Source: Mycolicibacterium fortuitum subsp. fortuitum (GTDB lineage: Bacteria; Actinomycetota; Actinomycetes; Mycobacteriales; Mycobacteriaceae). From it: a stretch of DNA of 64,000 bases. Location: the NCBI RefSeq assembly GCF_022179545.1, contig NZ_AP025518.1:4464001-4528000 (forward strand), read 5' to 3'. The position numbers and the translations under genes were made by a program. The notes below the pieces were generated by a model. That model did not search any database. It saw only the letters and a program-made list of their open reading frames with translations, and had not been told where the DNA came from. This document shows positions 9,261 through 25,672 of the stretch, in pieces. Position 1 is the first letter of the stretch, and every line of letters starts with the position of its first letter.

Positions 9261-9295
9261 CGCGTTTTCAATTCTCGAAAGGAATTGAAAACGCG
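9261..9295. terminator. 14-bp stem-loop between ogt and the rRNA operon
   Basis: Bases 9261-9274 pair perfectly with 9282-9295 around a 7-base loop. It begins 6 bases after the ogt stop, so it may end alkA-ogt transcripts. It is also the second hairpin met by transcripts leaving the rRNA operon on the minus strand. No U-run follows on either strand, so termination may depend on Rho or the hairpin may only block read-through. Confidence 0.6.
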
Positions 9296-9311
9296 TCGAT
9301 ATACAAAAATG

Positions 9312-9345
9312 CCCGAGCCCTCCAATCGAAATTGGAGGGCTCGGG
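9312..9345 (-). terminator. Intrinsic terminator of the rRNA operon
   Basis: A perfect 15-bp GC-rich stem (9312-9326 with 9331-9345) around a 4-base loop sits 10 bases after the 3' end of 5S rRNA. On the minus strand it is followed by GCATTTTTG, a short U-run. This is the expected form of a strong rRNA terminator. It would also protect ogt, which is convergent. Confidence 0.85.
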
Positions 9346-9355
9346 ACTTAATTTG

Positions 9356-9471
9356 TGTTCGGCGGTGTCCTACTTTTCCACCCGGGAGGGTAGTATCATC
9401 GGCGCTGGCAGGCTTAGCTTCCGGGTTCGGGATGGGACCGGGCGTTTCCCTGCCGCTATGGACCGCCGTAA
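9356..9471 (-). rRNA. rrf: 5S ribosomal RNA
   Basis: The minus strand from 9471 starts TTACGGCGG and ends CCGCCGAACA at 9356, giving 116 bases. The two ends pair, as in all 5S rRNAs. The internal CCGAACCCGGAAGCTAAG stretch is the conserved loop region. Ends are placed by comparison with the mycobacterial 5S I remember, so they may be off by one or two bases. Confidence 0.93.
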
Positions 9472-9627
9472 CTCTATTCACTCGTTTTTGAGTGTGAACC
9501 TTGTGTTTTGGTGGTGGGGCGCGGTGTGCACTCCGGACACGTGGTGTGTGGGTGTTTATGAATTGTGGTTGCGAGGTCAGGATGTGCGTCTTACTGAGAA
9601 CCCAAACATTGTGGTGTTTGTTGGTTG
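9472..9627 (-). other. 23S-5S spacer (ITS2)
   Basis: This is 156 bases of transcribed spacer between 23S and 5S rRNA, less GC-rich than the flanks. No tRNA or open frame with support is present. It should contain the 3' arm of the 23S processing stem and the 5' flank of 5S. Confidence 0.8.
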
Positions 9628-14615
<4,988 letters not shown>

Positions 14616-14756
14616 ACTCCCAGACCAAAGCCCAGGCAGAATTCGAATCAGAAAAATCCGATCACAAACAAAAGACACCAAAAACTGGCATCAAAAAACA
14701 ACAACCACACCCTAAACGGGAAAAAGAGCGTGGCCAAAAACAACAAACAAAAACCA

Positions 14757-14771
14757 CCAAACACACTATTG
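14757..14771 (-). other. 16S processing stalk, 5' arm
   Basis: On the minus strand this reads CAATAGTGTGTTTGG and is complementary to 12974-12988 in ITS1. It lies about 140 bases upstream of mature 16S, directly after the leader antitermination-like box. Confidence 0.7.
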
Positions 14772-14827
14772 AGTTCTCAAACAACAGGCTTTTCTGCTTT
14801 GCCGCCCTGTTTTGGGGCAACCCCGCC

Positions 14828-14857
14828 AGCTTAATTCGAATCTTGCCGGCAAGTCAA
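14828..14857 (-). promoter_or_regulatory. rRNA promoter, proximal
   Basis: The -35 box TTGACT is at 14852-14857 and the -10 box TAAGCT at 14828-14833 (minus strand), with an 18-base spacer. A GC-rich stretch GGCGGGG follows the -10 as a possible discriminator, as expected for stringently controlled promoters. Confidence 0.7.
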
Positions 14858-14903
14858 GTTGCATCATCCTGGCTTATTTCATCCGGTCTGAGGCAACCTC
14901 GCC

Positions 14904-14933
14904 AGCTTAGTACGATCTCGGCTGGCTTGTCAA
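14904..14933 (-). promoter_or_regulatory. rRNA promoter, middle
   Basis: The -35 box TTGACA is at 14928-14933 and the -10 box TAAGCT at 14904-14909 (minus strand), with an 18-base spacer. The -10 and the downstream GGCGAGG are nearly the same as in the proximal promoter, which suggests duplication of a promoter unit 76 bases long. Confidence 0.7.
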
Positions 14934-14981
14934 GTCGCTCTGGCCCGGGCTCTTTCTCCCCCGCTCCGCGGCGACTTCAAA

Positions 14982-15011
14982 AGATTAGCGCGGGCCTGCC
15001 TACAAGGTCAA
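14982..15011 (-). promoter_or_regulatory. rRNA promoter, distal
   Basis: The -35 box TTGACC is at 15006-15011 and the -10 box TAATCT at 14982-14987 (minus strand), with an 18-base spacer. It lies 53 bases after the murA stop codon and 78 bases upstream of the middle promoter. Confidence 0.65.
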
Positions 15012-15063
15012 ATCGGCTGGTCAGCGCGATTTCGAGGCTGACGAGCAGGCCCGGACGTGCTGT

Positions 15064-16320
15064 TTACGACCCTACTCTTTCGATCTCGGCTCCGAGGCTC
15101 AACAGGTTTTCCACGAACAGCGGGTAGCCGCGATCGATGTGGAACACGTCGTGAACCTCGGTTTCACCGTCGGCGACCAAGCCGGCGAGCACCAGGCCGG
15201 CGCCGGCCCGGATGTCCGAAGACCACACCGGAGCACTCGACAGTTGCGGGATCCCCCGCACCACCGCGTGGTGACCGTCCGTCCTGGCATCGGCACCCAG
15301 CCGGATCATCTCCTCGACGAACCGGAACCGAGCCTCGAACACGTTCTCGGTGATCATCGACGTGCCGTCGGCCACCGCGGCCAGGCCGATCGCCATCGGC
15401 TGCAGGTCGGTGGGAAATCCCGGGAACGGCAGCGTCGCGACATTCACCGCTTTGGGGCGCTCGTACTGGACCACCCGGAATCCGTCGTCGTTCTGCGTCA
15501 CCGTGGCGCCGGCATCGTGCAGCTTGTGCAGCACCAACTGCAGATGTTGCGGGTCGACGCCCGTCACCGAGATGTCGCCGCGCGTCATCGCGGCTGCTAT
15601 CCCCCATGTGGCTGCCACGATCCGGTCACCGATCACCCGGTGCTGGGTGGGATACAGCCGGTCGACACCCGTGATCGTCAACGTCGAGGTCCCCGCACCG
15701 CTGACCTCGGCACCCATCTGGTTGAGCATCGCGCAGATGTCGACGATGTCGGGTTCACGCGCCGCGTTGTGGATCGTGGTGACACCTTCGGCCAGCACCG
15801 CAGCCATCAGGATGTTCTCGGTCGCCCCCACCGACGGGAACTCCAACTGGATCTCGGCGCCCCGCAGATGATCGGCTTCGGCCACCACACAGCCGTGCTC
15901 GATATTGCAGGTGGCACCGAGCTGACGTAAGCCGGCCTGGTGCATGTCCAGCGGTCGCGAGCCGATGGCATCGCCGCCGGGGAGCGCCACCTTCGCCTTC
16001 TTGCATCGCCCTACCAGTGGCCCCAGCACACACACCGAAGCGCGGAATTGCCGGACCGCCGCAAAATCGGCGTCGTACTTGGGTTCGTCGGGCGACGTGA
16101 TCCGGACGGTGTCACCGTCCAGTTCGACGGTCGCGCCCAACCCCCGCAGCACCTCGGCCATCAGGGGAACGTCGAGAATGTCGGGGCAGTTGGTGATCGT
16201 GCTGGTTCCCTCGGCCAGCAACGAGGCCGCCATCAGTTTCAGCACACTGTTCTTTGCCCCACCGACAGCAACTTCGCCTGATAACCGGTTTCCTCCGGTC
16301 ACCAAGAAACGCTCGCTCAC
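15064..16320 (-). CDS. murA: UDP-N-acetylglucosamine 1-carboxyvinyltransferase
   Basis: A 418-residue enzyme of the first committed step of peptidoglycan synthesis, adding enolpyruvate from PEP to UDP-GlcNAc. It has the N-terminal [11 protein letters not shown] motif with the catalytic lysine. The residue that is Cys115 in E. coli is D117 here ([12 protein letters not shown]), the natural mycobacterial form, which is not alkylated by fosfomycin. The start is GTG. It is transcribed towards the rRNA operon. Read-through from murA could add to rRNA synthesis. Confidence 0.96.
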   Translation of the reverse strand: MSERFLVTGGNRLSGEVAVGGAKNSVLKLMAASLLAEGTSTITNCPDILDVPLMAEVLRGLGATVELDGDTVRITSPDEPKYDADFAAVRQFRASVCVLGPLVGRCKKAKVALPGGDAIGSRPLDMHQAGLRQLGATCNIEHGCVVAEADHLRGAEIQLEFPSVGATENILMAAVLAEGVTTIHNAAREPDIVDICAMLNQMGAEVSGAGTSTLTITGVDRLYPTQHRVIGDRIVAATWGIAAAMTRGDISVTGVDPQHLQLVLHKLHDAGATVTQNDDGFRVVQYERPKAVNVATLPFPGFPTDLQPMAIGLAAVADGTSMITENVFEARFRFVEEMIRLGADARTDGHHAVVRGIPQLSSAPVWSSDIRAGAGLVLAGLVADGETEVHDVFHIDRGYPLFVENLLSLGAEIERVGS

Positions 16321-16418
16321 GCCGGTTAGTGTAGACAGCCTGCCGTCGAGTTTCCGCCTGCTCGGACAGATCGGGTGAGCCTGGATCGGCCCGTTTTCAG
16401 GCCCGGTACGGTTCAGCT

Positions 16419-16985
16419 ATGGCGGTTCATCTCACCCGTATCTACACCCGCACCGGCGACGACGGCACGACCGGGCTCAGTGATTTCAGCAGGGTCTCCA
16501 AGAATGATTCGAGGTTGGCGGCCTATGCCGACTGTGACGAAGCCAACGCTGCCATCGGGGTCGCAGTGGCCCTCGGAGAGCCCGATCAGCAAATCCTGCC
16601 GGTGTTGCGACAAATCCAGAACGACCTGTTCGACGCCGGTGCCGATCTGTCCACTCCAGTGGTGGAGAACCCCGAGCACCCGCCGCTGCGGATCTCGCAG
16701 GCCTACATCGACCGCCTGGAGAAGTGGTGTGACGAGTTCAATGAGGTACTTCCCGCGCTGAATTCGTTCATCCTGCCCGGTGGCAGTCCCTTGTCGGCGT
16801 TACTGCATGTCGCGCGGACAGTGGCTCGCCGGGCGGAACGGTCAGCATGGATTGCGGTGAACGAGCACGGAGACTCGGTGAGCGTTCTTCCGGCCAAGTA
16901 CCTGAACCGGCTGTCGGATCTGTTGTTCATCCTGTCGCGGGTCGCGAACCCCGAGGGAGACGTCCTCTGGAAGCCCGGCGGATGA
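16419..16985 (+). CDS. ATP:cob(I)alamin adenosyltransferase, PduO type
   Basis: A 188-residue protein that makes adenosylcobalamin, the cofactor of methylmalonyl-CoA mutase and other enzymes. It has the N-terminal ATP-binding TRTGDDGTTGLSDFSRV, then DECNAAIG-like DEANAAIGVA, and the helix with ARTVARRAERS, all PduO/MMAB signatures. It corresponds to Rv1314c. Divergent from murA with 98 bases between; convergent with the DUF2550 gene. It fits functionally with the methylmalonyl-CoA epimerase earlier in the window. Confidence 0.92.
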   Translation: MAVHLTRIYTRTGDDGTTGLSDFSRVSKNDSRLAAYADCDEANAAIGVAVALGEPDQQILPVLRQIQNDLFDAGADLSTPVVENPEHPPLRISQAYIDRLEKWCDEFNEVLPALNSFILPGGSPLSALLHVARTVARRAERSAWIAVNEHGDSVSVLPAKYLNRLSDLLFILSRVANPEGDVLWKPGG

Positions 16986-17017
16986 GCCGCTTGCGCGAAG
17001 ACCGGTTACTCAGCCGC

Positions 17018-17464
17018 TCAGTAACTCCGCCGCCGGGCCCGCGGCGACGGCCGTGATTCGAGCCAGGACGTAAACGCCGTCAGCGCGCCCCGGTCCAGCG
17101 CGATCTCATAGCCCTGGCGGCGTTCAGGACTGATGTCACGCAGTTCGAGAATCACGATCTGATCGGTCATGATGTCGAATTCGTCGCCACGCGGCGCACG
17201 CCGCGACACCACTTCCAGCCCCCGGCGGCTCAATCGACGGTCGGGCCACCACCGCATGCTGGACAGCCGGTAGAACCCGGCCTCTCCGCCGCGATAGCGC
17301 ATCACCCCGTGACGCCAACCGCTACCGCCGTCGGCGGGAAAGTCGCGCAGGATGGCGGCAGTTCCGCCAACCTGACGCAGCTTCCACAGTCGATAACTCA
17401 GCGCGCCGGCCACCACGGCCAGAACGCAGACGAGCACGACCATGACAATCATGGGCGCGCTCAT
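17018..17464 (-). CDS. DUF2550 membrane-anchored protein
   Basis: A 148-residue protein with one N-terminal membrane segment (MIVMVVLVCVLAVVAGAL) and a soluble remainder that includes GGSGWRHGVMRYRG and an arginine-rich tail. This is the DUF2550 family found directly downstream of atpC in mycobacteria (Rv1312). It lies 15 bases after atpC on the same strand, so it is probably the last gene of the ATP synthase transcript. Function unknown. Confidence 0.85.
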   Translation of the reverse strand: MSAPMIVMVVLVCVLAVVAGALSYRLWKLRQVGGTAAILRDFPADGGSGWRHGVMRYRGGEAGFYRLSSMRWWPDRRLSRRGLEVVSRRAPRGDEFDIMTDQIVILELRDISPERRQGYEIALDRGALTAFTSWLESRPSPRARRRSY

Positions 17465-17479
17465 CTGTCGTCTCTGTCG

Positions 17480-17845
17480 TCAGTCGATCTGGCCGAGAGC
17501 GCGCAGGCGCGCCCGACCCCATGCCGCTGTCTGCTCGTCGTCGGACTCCGCATCACGCTTGGCGGAGTCGGCGTCGATCTCGGATTCGAACTGAGCGTTC
17601 TCCACCAGGATCCGAACCGTCTCCTCGGTCACCGACAGGAAACCGCCGTCGACGGCGATACGCAGATCGTCCTCGCCTTCACGTTCGACCCGCACCATCG
17701 CGTCGTCGACCAGCTGCGCCACCAACGGAATGTGGCGCGGCAGGATGCCGATCTCACCAGCGGTGGTCCGGGTGAAGACGAACGTAGCGGTGCCGGACCA
17801 GAGCTCACGCTCGACGGCAACGATCTCAACGTTCAAATCAGCCAT
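17480..17845 (-). CDS. atpC: ATP synthase F1 subunit epsilon
   Basis: A 121-residue subunit of the central stalk. It begins with the beta-sandwich ([19 protein letters not shown], then [16 protein letters not shown]). The C-terminal helical part is short, as in other mycobacteria, where epsilon helps suppress ATP hydrolysis and couples proton flow. The length matches the M. tuberculosis subunit. Last F1Fo gene of the operon, 30 bases after atpD. Confidence 0.95.
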   Translation of the reverse strand: MADLNVEIVAVERELWSGTATFVFTRTTAGEIGILPRHIPLVAQLVDDAMVRVEREGEDDLRIAVDGGFLSVTEETVRILVENAQFESEIDADSAKRDAESDDEQTAAWGRARLRALGQID

Positions 17846-17875
17846 TCCACACCACCTTTCGCCGGAGAACTACCG

Positions 17876-19318
<1,443 letters not shown>

Positions 19319-19344
19319 CTACGAGGCTTTCGTCTTTGGTCCGG

Positions 19345-20277
19345 CTAGCGCGCGTCGGCCAGCGCGTTGGCGCCGCCCACGATCTCGCTGATTTCCTGGG
19401 TGATCTGTGCCTGACGTTCGCGGTTGGCCGCGAGCGTGAGTCCCTTGATCAGTTCGTCGGCGTTGTCGGTGGCCGACTTCATGGCGCGCCGGCGCGAAGC
19501 CGACTCCGAGGCCGCTGCCTCCAGCAGCGCCGCGTACACGCGAGTGGCGATGTAGCGCGGCAGCAGCGCGTCGAACAGGGTCTCGGCGCTCGGCTCGAAC
19601 GAATACAGCGTGTGCGGACCGGTTTCGGGCTCACCGACGTACTCGACCACCATCGGTGCGATGCGCAGCGCGTTGGCGGTCTGCGAAAGCATCGACCGGA
19701 ACTCGGTGGAGACGATGTGCAGTTCGTCGACACCGAGAACACCATCAGGGCCGGCGCCATCTCGGTTCTCGCCCTCGTCGTCGGCGCCGGACATGAACGC
19801 CGTCACCAGGGTGTCGGCGATCGCCTTGGCGTCCTCGTAGGTGGGCCGCTCGGAGAAGCCGGTCCACGACTCTGTCACCGTGCGCTGACGGAAGCTGTAG
19901 TAGCCCAGAGCTTTCCGGCCGACGACGTAGAGCACCGGGTTCTTGCCCTCTTCCCGCAGCAGCGAGAACAGTTCTTCGGCCCGACGCAGCACGTTGGCGT
20001 TGTAACCGCCGCAGAGACCGCGGTCCGAGGACACCACCAGCACACCGGCCCGCTTGGGGTTCTCCCGCTCGACGAGCAGCGGGTGATCCAGCGCGCTGGC
20101 CCCGGCCAGCTCGGTCAGCATGTTGGTGATCTCGGTGGCGTAGGGCCGAGCCGCATCGACTCGGGCCTGCGCCTTGGCGATCCGCGACGTGGCGATCAGC
20201 TCCTGCGCCTTCGTGATCTTCTTGATCGACGAGGCGGAGCGGATGCGCCCGCGTAGCTCGCGAAGTGTGGCTGCCAT
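19345..20277 (-). CDS. atpG: ATP synthase F1 subunit gamma
   Basis: A 310-residue rotor subunit with the conserved N-terminal helix ([21 protein letters not shown]) and C-terminal helix ([18 protein letters not shown]). The acidic segment around [15 protein letters not shown] is the mycobacteria-specific loop that other bacteria lack, thought to limit reverse rotation and proposed as a drug target. The gene follows atpA after 7 bases. Confidence 0.95.
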   Translation of the reverse strand: MAATLRELRGRIRSASSIKKITKAQELIATSRIAKAQARVDAARPYATEITNMLTELAGASALDHPLLVERENPKRAGVLVVSSDRGLCGGYNANVLRRAEELFSLLREEGKNPVLYVVGRKALGYYSFRQRTVTESWTGFSERPTYEDAKAIADTLVTAFMSGADDEGENRDGAGPDGVLGVDELHIVSTEFRSMLSQTANALRIAPMVVEYVGEPETGPHTLYSFEPSAETLFDALLPRYIATRVYAALLEAAASESASRRRAMKSATDNADELIKGLTLAANRERQAQITQEISEIVGGANALADAR

Positions 20278-20284
20278 TGGTTAC

Positions 20285-21934
20285 CTAGGCCTTCTTCGGA
20301 GCCGGCTTGCGGACCTTGACCGATTCCTTCTCAAGGTCCTCGGGGTCCAGAGCCTCGGCATCAGCTTGGTTGGCCACGACGGAGCTGCCGTCAGAGGCGG
20401 CGAAGCCCTTCTTGAAGTCGTTGATGACCGAGACCAGCTTCTCCTCGTTGTCCTCGGAGAGCTTCTTGGACTCCTTGATGCCCTTGAGGATGTCGGCGTG
20501 GCTGGCCTTCACGTGCTCCAGCAGTTCGTCGACGAAGCGGGTCACGTCCTCGGCCGGAACCGAGTCGAGATGGCCCTGGGTGCCGAGGAAGATCGCGACA
20601 ACCTGGTCCTCGACGGCCAGCGGGCTGTACTGCGGCTGCTTGAGCAGTTCGACCAGACGCACACCGCGATCCAGCTGAGCCTTCGAGGCGGCGTCCAGGT
20701 CGGAGGCGAATGCGGCGAAGGCCTCCAGCTCGCGGTACTGCGACAGATCCAGACGCAGCGAGCCGGCCACCTCCTTCATCGCCTTGATCTGGGCGGCGCC
20801 ACCGACGCGGGACACCGACACACCGACGTTCACGGCCGGGCGCACACCCTGGTTGAACAGGTCGGACTCCAGGAAGCACTGGCCGTCGGTGATCGAGATG
20901 ACGTTGGTCGGGATGTACGCCGAGATGTCGTTGGCCTTGGTCTCGATGATCGGCAGGCCGGTCATCGAACCGCCACCGAGCTCGTCGGACAGCTTCGCGC
21001 AACGCTCCAGCAGACGGGAGTGCAGGTAGAAGACGTCACCCGGGTAAGCCTCGCGGCCCGGCGGGCGACGCAGCAGCAGCGAGATGGCGCGGTAGGCCTC
21101 GGCCTGCTTGGTCAGGTCGTCGAAGACGATCAGGACGTGCTTGCCGTTGTACATCCAGTGCTGGCCGATGGCCGAACCGGTGTAGGGAGCCAGCCACTTG
21201 AAGCCGGCCGCGTCAGAAGCCGGGGCCGCCACGATGGTGGTGTACTCCATGGCGCCACCCTCTTCCAGCGCGCGCTTCACGCTGGCGATGGTGGAACCCT
21301 TCTGGCCGACGGCGACGTACACGCAGCGCACCTGCTGCTGAGGGTCGCCGGTCTCCCAGGCCTCACGCTGGTTGAGGATGGTGTCGACGCAGAGCGCGGT
21401 CTTGCCGGTCTTGCGGTCACCGATGATCAGCTGACGCTGGCCGCGGCCGATCGGGGTCATGGCGTCGACGGCCTTGATACCGGTCTGCAGCGGCTCGGAC
21501 ACGCTCTGACGCTGCACCACCGACGGTGCCTGCAGCTCGAGCGCGCGGCGCTCCTCGGCCTCGATGTCGCCCTGGCCGTCGATCGGCTGGCCCAGCGGGT
21601 TGACAACGCGACCGAGGAAGGCGTCACCGACAGGCACGGAGAGCACCTCGCCGGTGCGCTTGACCTGCTGGCCCTCTTCGATCTTCTCGAACTCACCCAG
21701 GATCACGGCGCCGACGCTGTGCTCGTCGAGGTTGAGCGCCACACCCAACACACCGCCCGGGAACTCGAGCAGCTCCTGGGTCATGACCGAGGGCAGGCCC
21801 TCGACGTGAGCGATGCCGTCACCGGCGTCGACGACGGTGCCGATCTCTTCACGCTCGGTGTCGGCGGAAAACGAGGATACGTAATCCTCGATGGCACCTT
21901 CGATATCAGCAGCCGAGATTGTCAACTCTGCCAT
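20285..21934 (-). CDS. atpA: ATP synthase F1 subunit alpha
   Basis: A 549-residue non-catalytic nucleotide-binding subunit. The P-loop is [13 protein letters not shown] and the alpha/beta signature [14 protein letters not shown] is present. The last roughly 35 residues, from the [17 protein letters not shown] region to the lysine-rich end, form the mycobacterial C-terminal extension known to restrain ATPase activity. Lies 46 bases after the b-delta gene. Confidence 0.97.
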   Translation of the reverse strand: MAELTISAADIEGAIEDYVSSFSADTEREEIGTVVDAGDGIAHVEGLPSVMTQELLEFPGGVLGVALNLDEHSVGAVILGEFEKIEEGQQVKRTGEVLSVPVGDAFLGRVVNPLGQPIDGQGDIEAEERRALELQAPSVVQRQSVSEPLQTGIKAVDAMTPIGRGQRQLIIGDRKTGKTALCVDTILNQREAWETGDPQQQVRCVYVAVGQKGSTIASVKRALEEGGAMEYTTIVAAPASDAAGFKWLAPYTGSAIGQHWMYNGKHVLIVFDDLTKQAEAYRAISLLLRRPPGREAYPGDVFYLHSRLLERCAKLSDELGGGSMTGLPIIETKANDISAYIPTNVISITDGQCFLESDLFNQGVRPAVNVGVSVSRVGGAAQIKAMKEVAGSLRLDLSQYRELEAFAAFASDLDAASKAQLDRGVRLVELLKQPQYSPLAVEDQVVAIFLGTQGHLDSVPAEDVTRFVDELLEHVKASHADILKGIKESKKLSEDNEEKLVSVINDFKKGFAASDGSSVVANQADAEALDPEDLEKESVKVRKPAPKKA

Positions 21935-21980
21935 GGTTTTTCGTCTTCCTACCTTGTTCTTGGGTGGTTCGTGGGGGTTA

Positions 21981-23318
21981 TCAGTCCGGCAGCTGGGTCG
22001 CGGCTGCGGCGAGTCTGGACGCGATGGAGCCGTCGATCACTTCGTCACCGACGGTGATCGACAGACCACCGAGCAGTTCGGGGTCGACGTGCAACTGCAC
22101 CGAAACCGGTTGGCCGTAGATGCGGGTGAGCACCTGCGACAGCCGGGTCCGCTGGGCGTCGGTGAGGTCGGCCGCGGCGGTCACGTGCGCGACCACCTCG
22201 CCACGGCGGGCCACCGCGAGCTCGGCGAGGTCGATGACCGCCTCGTCGGCACGCTCGCCGCGCAGCAGGCCCACAGTCTGGGTCAGCAGCGCCGCTGCGG
22301 TTCCGTTCACACCCGTGTTGCCGGCGAGCACCTTGTCCAGCAAGGCAACTCGACCATCGGCCGGGGTGGTGTAGTCGCTCAGCAGGGCCGAGAGCTTGGG
22401 CTCGGTGTCGAGCAGACGGCCGAACCGGAACAGCTGGTCCTCCACCTCGTCGACTTCACCTGCGGTCTCGGCGCGCTTGAGCAGCGCCAGACGTGCGGCA
22501 TGTTCAATGGCGTCGACCAGGTTCGATTCGGTCGACCAGCGCTGCGAGACCGAGGTCCGCAGCACGTCCAGCGCGGTGTCGCCGACCTTGCCGGACAGCA
22601 GACGCTCGAGCAGCTGCACCTTGGGGGCGGCGTCGTCGGCCGGCTCCGCCAGGTGCTTGGTGAGCACCGACTCCGAAACCAGCAGCTTGGCCACCGAGCT
22701 GAGATCGTCGGCCAGCTTGGTCAGCCCGTCACCGTCCAGACCGTTTGCGACCGAGTCGAACTTGTCGACCACGACTGCCAGCGACTCGCGGCTGGCCGCG
22801 CGCAGCTTCGCCGTAGCGGCGGTGTCGATCACAACGGACGAGGGGGCCATCTGGTCCAGCTCGTCGAGGAACCGGTCGACGGTGGCCGCCTGCGCGGCCG
22901 GGTCGGCGACGTGCGCCCGGACCAGAGCATCGGCCTTGGCGACCGACTCTGATCCCAGACCGGTCCGCAGCTGACGGATGAGCTGCTGGCGCATCAGCTG
23001 AACCTGCTGGGCGCCCTGCGCCTTGATCCGCTCGGCCTCGGTACCAGCCTGCTCGGCCAGCTGAGCGGCGATCCGCTCGGAGTCCTGCGAGGCCTCCTCG
23101 GTCACCTTGGCCGATTCAGCCTTCGCGTCGGCAAGTGCCTTCGCGTGCATCTCATCGGCATCGGCGAGCTTCTTGGCCGCATCGGCACTCTCAGCGAGAG
23201 CGACCCGCACGGCTTCCTGCTGCTTCTGCATCAGGCTCCGCACCGGCGGCACCACCCACTTGAAGATGATGAAAGCGATGACGGCAAAGCCGATCAGCTG
23301 CCCGATAAATATCGACAT
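21981..23318 (-). CDS. atpFH: ATP synthase b-delta fusion subunit
   Basis: A 445-residue fusion typical of mycobacteria. Residues 1-25 are a membrane segment ([20 protein letters not shown]), followed by a long alanine/glutamate-rich coiled coil as in subunit b. The C-terminal part from about 270 is a delta subunit ([20 protein letters not shown], then [20 protein letters not shown]). It forms the peripheral stator linking Fo to the top of F1. Its ATG directly abuts the atpF stop. Confidence 0.95.
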   Translation of the reverse strand: MSIFIGQLIGFAVIAFIIFKWVVPPVRSLMQKQQEAVRVALAESADAAKKLADADEMHAKALADAKAESAKVTEEASQDSERIAAQLAEQAGTEAERIKAQGAQQVQLMRQQLIRQLRTGLGSESVAKADALVRAHVADPAAQAATVDRFLDELDQMAPSSVVIDTAATAKLRAASRESLAVVVDKFDSVANGLDGDGLTKLADDLSSVAKLLVSESVLTKHLAEPADDAAPKVQLLERLLSGKVGDTALDVLRTSVSQRWSTESNLVDAIEHAARLALLKRAETAGEVDEVEDQLFRFGRLLDTEPKLSALLSDYTTPADGRVALLDKVLAGNTGVNGTAAALLTQTVGLLRGERADEAVIDLAELAVARRGEVVAHVTAAADLTDAQRTRLSQVLTRIYGQPVSVQLHVDPELLGGLSITVGDEVIDGSIASRLAAAATQLPD

Positions 23319-23816
23319 CTACTGCGTCCCACCTGATTTCACGTCGACGCCCAAAATTCGGCTGGCCAAGGTCTGCGAGAGTCCGTCCACTGACGACTCA
23401 AGGCTCGTCCGCACTCCGGCACTCTGGGCAGCAAGCTGCTCATCGGCCTGGCGGACGGTTTCGGCCACTTCGGTGTTGGCCTCGGCACGTTTGGCATCGA
23501 CCACTTCGCGGCCTGCGGCACGCGCCTCGTCACGGATCGCCGACGCCTGCGTACGCGCGCCGGCCATCGCCTCGTCGTAGTCGGCCTGCGCCGCGGCCAC
23601 CTGTTCGGCTGACTTCCGATTGTCGGCGGCGGTCTTCGCCAGCATCGCTTCACGCTCTGCCAGCACCTTGCCGACCGGTGGCACAACCCATTTCGCGATC
23701 ACGCCGAGCGTGATCAGGAAAATGATGAGCACGGCGAAGAAGGTGCCGTTGGGGACCAAGAAGTTGCTCTGGCCCCCACCGCCTTCCTCCGCCGCGAGGA
23801 GTGTCAGTTCACCCAT
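23319..23816 (-). CDS. atpF: ATP synthase Fo subunit b
   Basis: A 165-residue stator subunit. One membrane segment lies at about residues 27-46 ([20 protein letters not shown]), followed by a charged alpha-helix for dimer formation with the b-delta fusion. An N-terminal stretch [12 protein letters not shown] precedes the membrane segment. It has no spacing to the following gene, which indicates tight coupling. Confidence 0.94.
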   Translation of the reverse strand: MGELTLLAAEEGGGGQSNFLVPNGTFFAVLIIFLITLGVIAKWVVPPVGKVLAEREAMLAKTAADNRKSAEQVAAAQADYDEAMAGARTQASAIRDEARAAGREVVDAKRAEANTEVAETVRQADEQLAAQSAGVRTSLESSVDGLSQTLASRILGVDVKSGGTQ

Positions 23817-23825
23817 GCTGATGGA

Positions 23826-24152
<327 letters not shown>

Positions 24153-24174
24153 TCAGAGTTGCGGATCAGTGTGC

Positions 24175-24951
24175 TTAATGGTCTTCGTGGTCCAGCTCCA
24201 TCGACTGGCTGAAGTACAGGATCGTCAGCAGCGAGAAGATGAAGGCCTGGATCAGGCCGACGAACAGGTCGAAGGTCTTCCAGATCGCGTTGGGTGCCCA
24301 CTGGATGTACCAGGGGAACATCGCGATCAGCGCAACGAGGATGCCGCCGGCGAAGATGTTGCCGAAAAGACGGAGGGCCAGCGAGATCGGCTTGGCGAGT
24401 TCCTCGACGATGTTGATCGGCGCCAGCAGGGCGACGTGACCCTTGAGCACCTTGACCGGGTGGCCGATGATGCCGCGGCGCCAGATGCCGGCAGCGTGGT
24501 AGCAGACGAACACGAACAGGGCCAGCGCCAGCACGAAGTTGATGTCGGAGGCCGGCGGCTTGTACCACTCGGCGGCGGCGCCGTCCGGTCCCCCGTACTG
24601 CAACGGCAGCACGGCCAGCCAGTTGGAGATCAGGATGAAGACGAAGATGGTCACCGACAGCGGCAGCACGAACGGCGCGACCTTCATGCCGATGGCACTC
24701 TCGATCTGCCCGCGCATCTGGATGGTCAGAGCCTCCCAGAACAGCTGCACGCCACCCGGCACGCCGGTCGAGGTGACCTTGGCGCGCAAGACGAAGGCCA
24801 GGGCGATCACGATCACCGCGGTGATCGCGGTGGCCAGGATGGTGTCACCGTTGAACGTCATCCCGAACAGCTCGAACACCATCGTGTGGTGGCCGACGTG
24901 GATGGTGGCACCACCCTCTTCGGCGGCGAGCACGGTCGTCGTCTGAGTCAT
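24175..24951 (-). CDS. atpB: ATP synthase Fo subunit a
   Basis: A 258-residue proton-channel subunit with five to six membrane helices. The key arginine lies in [21 protein letters not shown] (the stretch LALRLFGN), and [12 protein letters not shown] is also typical. I use the ATG at 24951 ([14 protein letters not shown]), because an upstream ATG at 24990 would overlap atpI and adds residues that other mycobacterial AtpB lack. It follows atpI after 10 bases. Confidence 0.94.
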   Translation of the reverse strand: MTQTTTVLAAEEGGATIHVGHHTMVFELFGMTFNGDTILATAITAVIVIALAFVLRAKVTSTGVPGGVQLFWEALTIQMRGQIESAIGMKVAPFVLPLSVTIFVFILISNWLAVLPLQYGGPDGAAAEWYKPPASDINFVLALALFVFVCYHAAGIWRRGIIGHPVKVLKGHVALLAPINIVEELAKPISLALRLFGNIFAGGILVALIAMFPWYIQWAPNAIWKTFDLFVGLIQAFIFSLLTILYFSQSMELDHEDH

Positions 24952-24961
24952 ATAGGTCAGC

Positions 24962-25405
24962 TCAACCCTTCGATTCCGTATCCAAGACATCCAGGCCGTT
25001 AGAGCGGATCTTCCGCATCACGGGGATACTGGTGCTCATCACCAGCAGAGCCTGGAAAATCGCCAACCCGAACAGCACCGCGATGCCGCTGGGCTTGAAG
25101 GCAAATGCGATGGCGAGCGCGATCGCAGTGATGATCAGCAGCCGCGTCGCTGAGTTCACGGCCATCTTCTTCTTGAGCGGGTGGTCTTCGGCCGTGATCG
25201 CCTCGACTGCCCGGCGTACCAGCAGGGCGTTGACCAGGCCGAGGCCCAGGCCCACGCCGAAGAAGACTCCGAAATAAATGTGTCCGGTGAATCCGGCGGC
25301 TACTACTGCCAGCGCGGTCAGTGCGACGCAGACGATGAGGAGACGGAGCGGCCGGAAGGCCACTGACGGAAACACCAACGGCGCGTCCTGCGCTGGTGTC
25401 GTCAC
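24962..25405 (-). CDS. atpI: AtpI-like membrane protein, first gene of the ATP synthase operon
   Basis: A 147-residue protein with four predicted membrane helices. A glycine-rich segment [20 protein letters not shown] resembles AtpI, which in other bacteria helps assemble the c-ring or move ions. It equals Rv1303, the unnamed gene before atpB in M. tuberculosis. The start is GTG. I am sure of the location and fold class but less sure that it is a true AtpI functional counterpart. Confidence 0.75.
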   Translation of the reverse strand: MTTPAQDAPLVFPSVAFRPLRLLIVCVALTALAVVAAGFTGHIYFGVFFGVGLGLGLVNALLVRRAVEAITAEDHPLKKKMAVNSATRLLIITAIALAIAFAFKPSGIAVLFGLAIFQALLVMSTSIPVMRKIRSNGLDVLDTESKG

Positions 25406-25672
25406 CGCTTCACCCCAATCCCGCTGTCACGAAAAGCTGCACCCTCGGAGATGCCAACGGTCACTACCCACTGGCAAAACCCTGTGCGTGCCCGCCGAGA
25501 ATATCGGAGGGCGGCGGGCGGGTTCGAATCACCCACGGGGTAGCTCCCTTTGTCGGTCGTTGATCGGCACCTGACGGTTCGTCGAACCGAGTGGGCCGGG
25601 CCGGCAACCCGCGAGGTTTTTCGGGTTCTGGCAGCAGACTAACACATGGTAGGCACCCCTAAACGAGGCCTA
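25406..25672 (-). promoter_or_regulatory. Leader and promoter region of the ATP synthase operon
   Basis: This is 267 bases between wecA and atpI with no gene. An 8-bp stem (25490-25497 with 25512-25519, loop 14) lies about 85-115 bases upstream of the atpI start. I could not settle on one promoter. A TATTCT-like box lies inside the stem-loop, but without a good -35 partner. It is likely that the operon promoter lies here. Confidence 0.4.

Larger units (their letters stand above)
14616..15063 (-). promoter_or_regulatory. rRNA operon promoter and leader region
   Basis: This is 448 bases between the murA stop and the 16S 5' end, with no gene. It holds three tandem sigma-70-type promoters (14982-15011, 14904-14933, 14828-14857), then about 200 bases of leader. 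The leader carries a TGTTGTTTGAGAACTC box (minus strand, 14772-14787), the typical mycobacterial rRNA leader motif linked to antitermination, directly followed by the 5' arm of the 16S processing stalk. This is the murA-linked rrnA arrangement. Confidence 0.85.
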
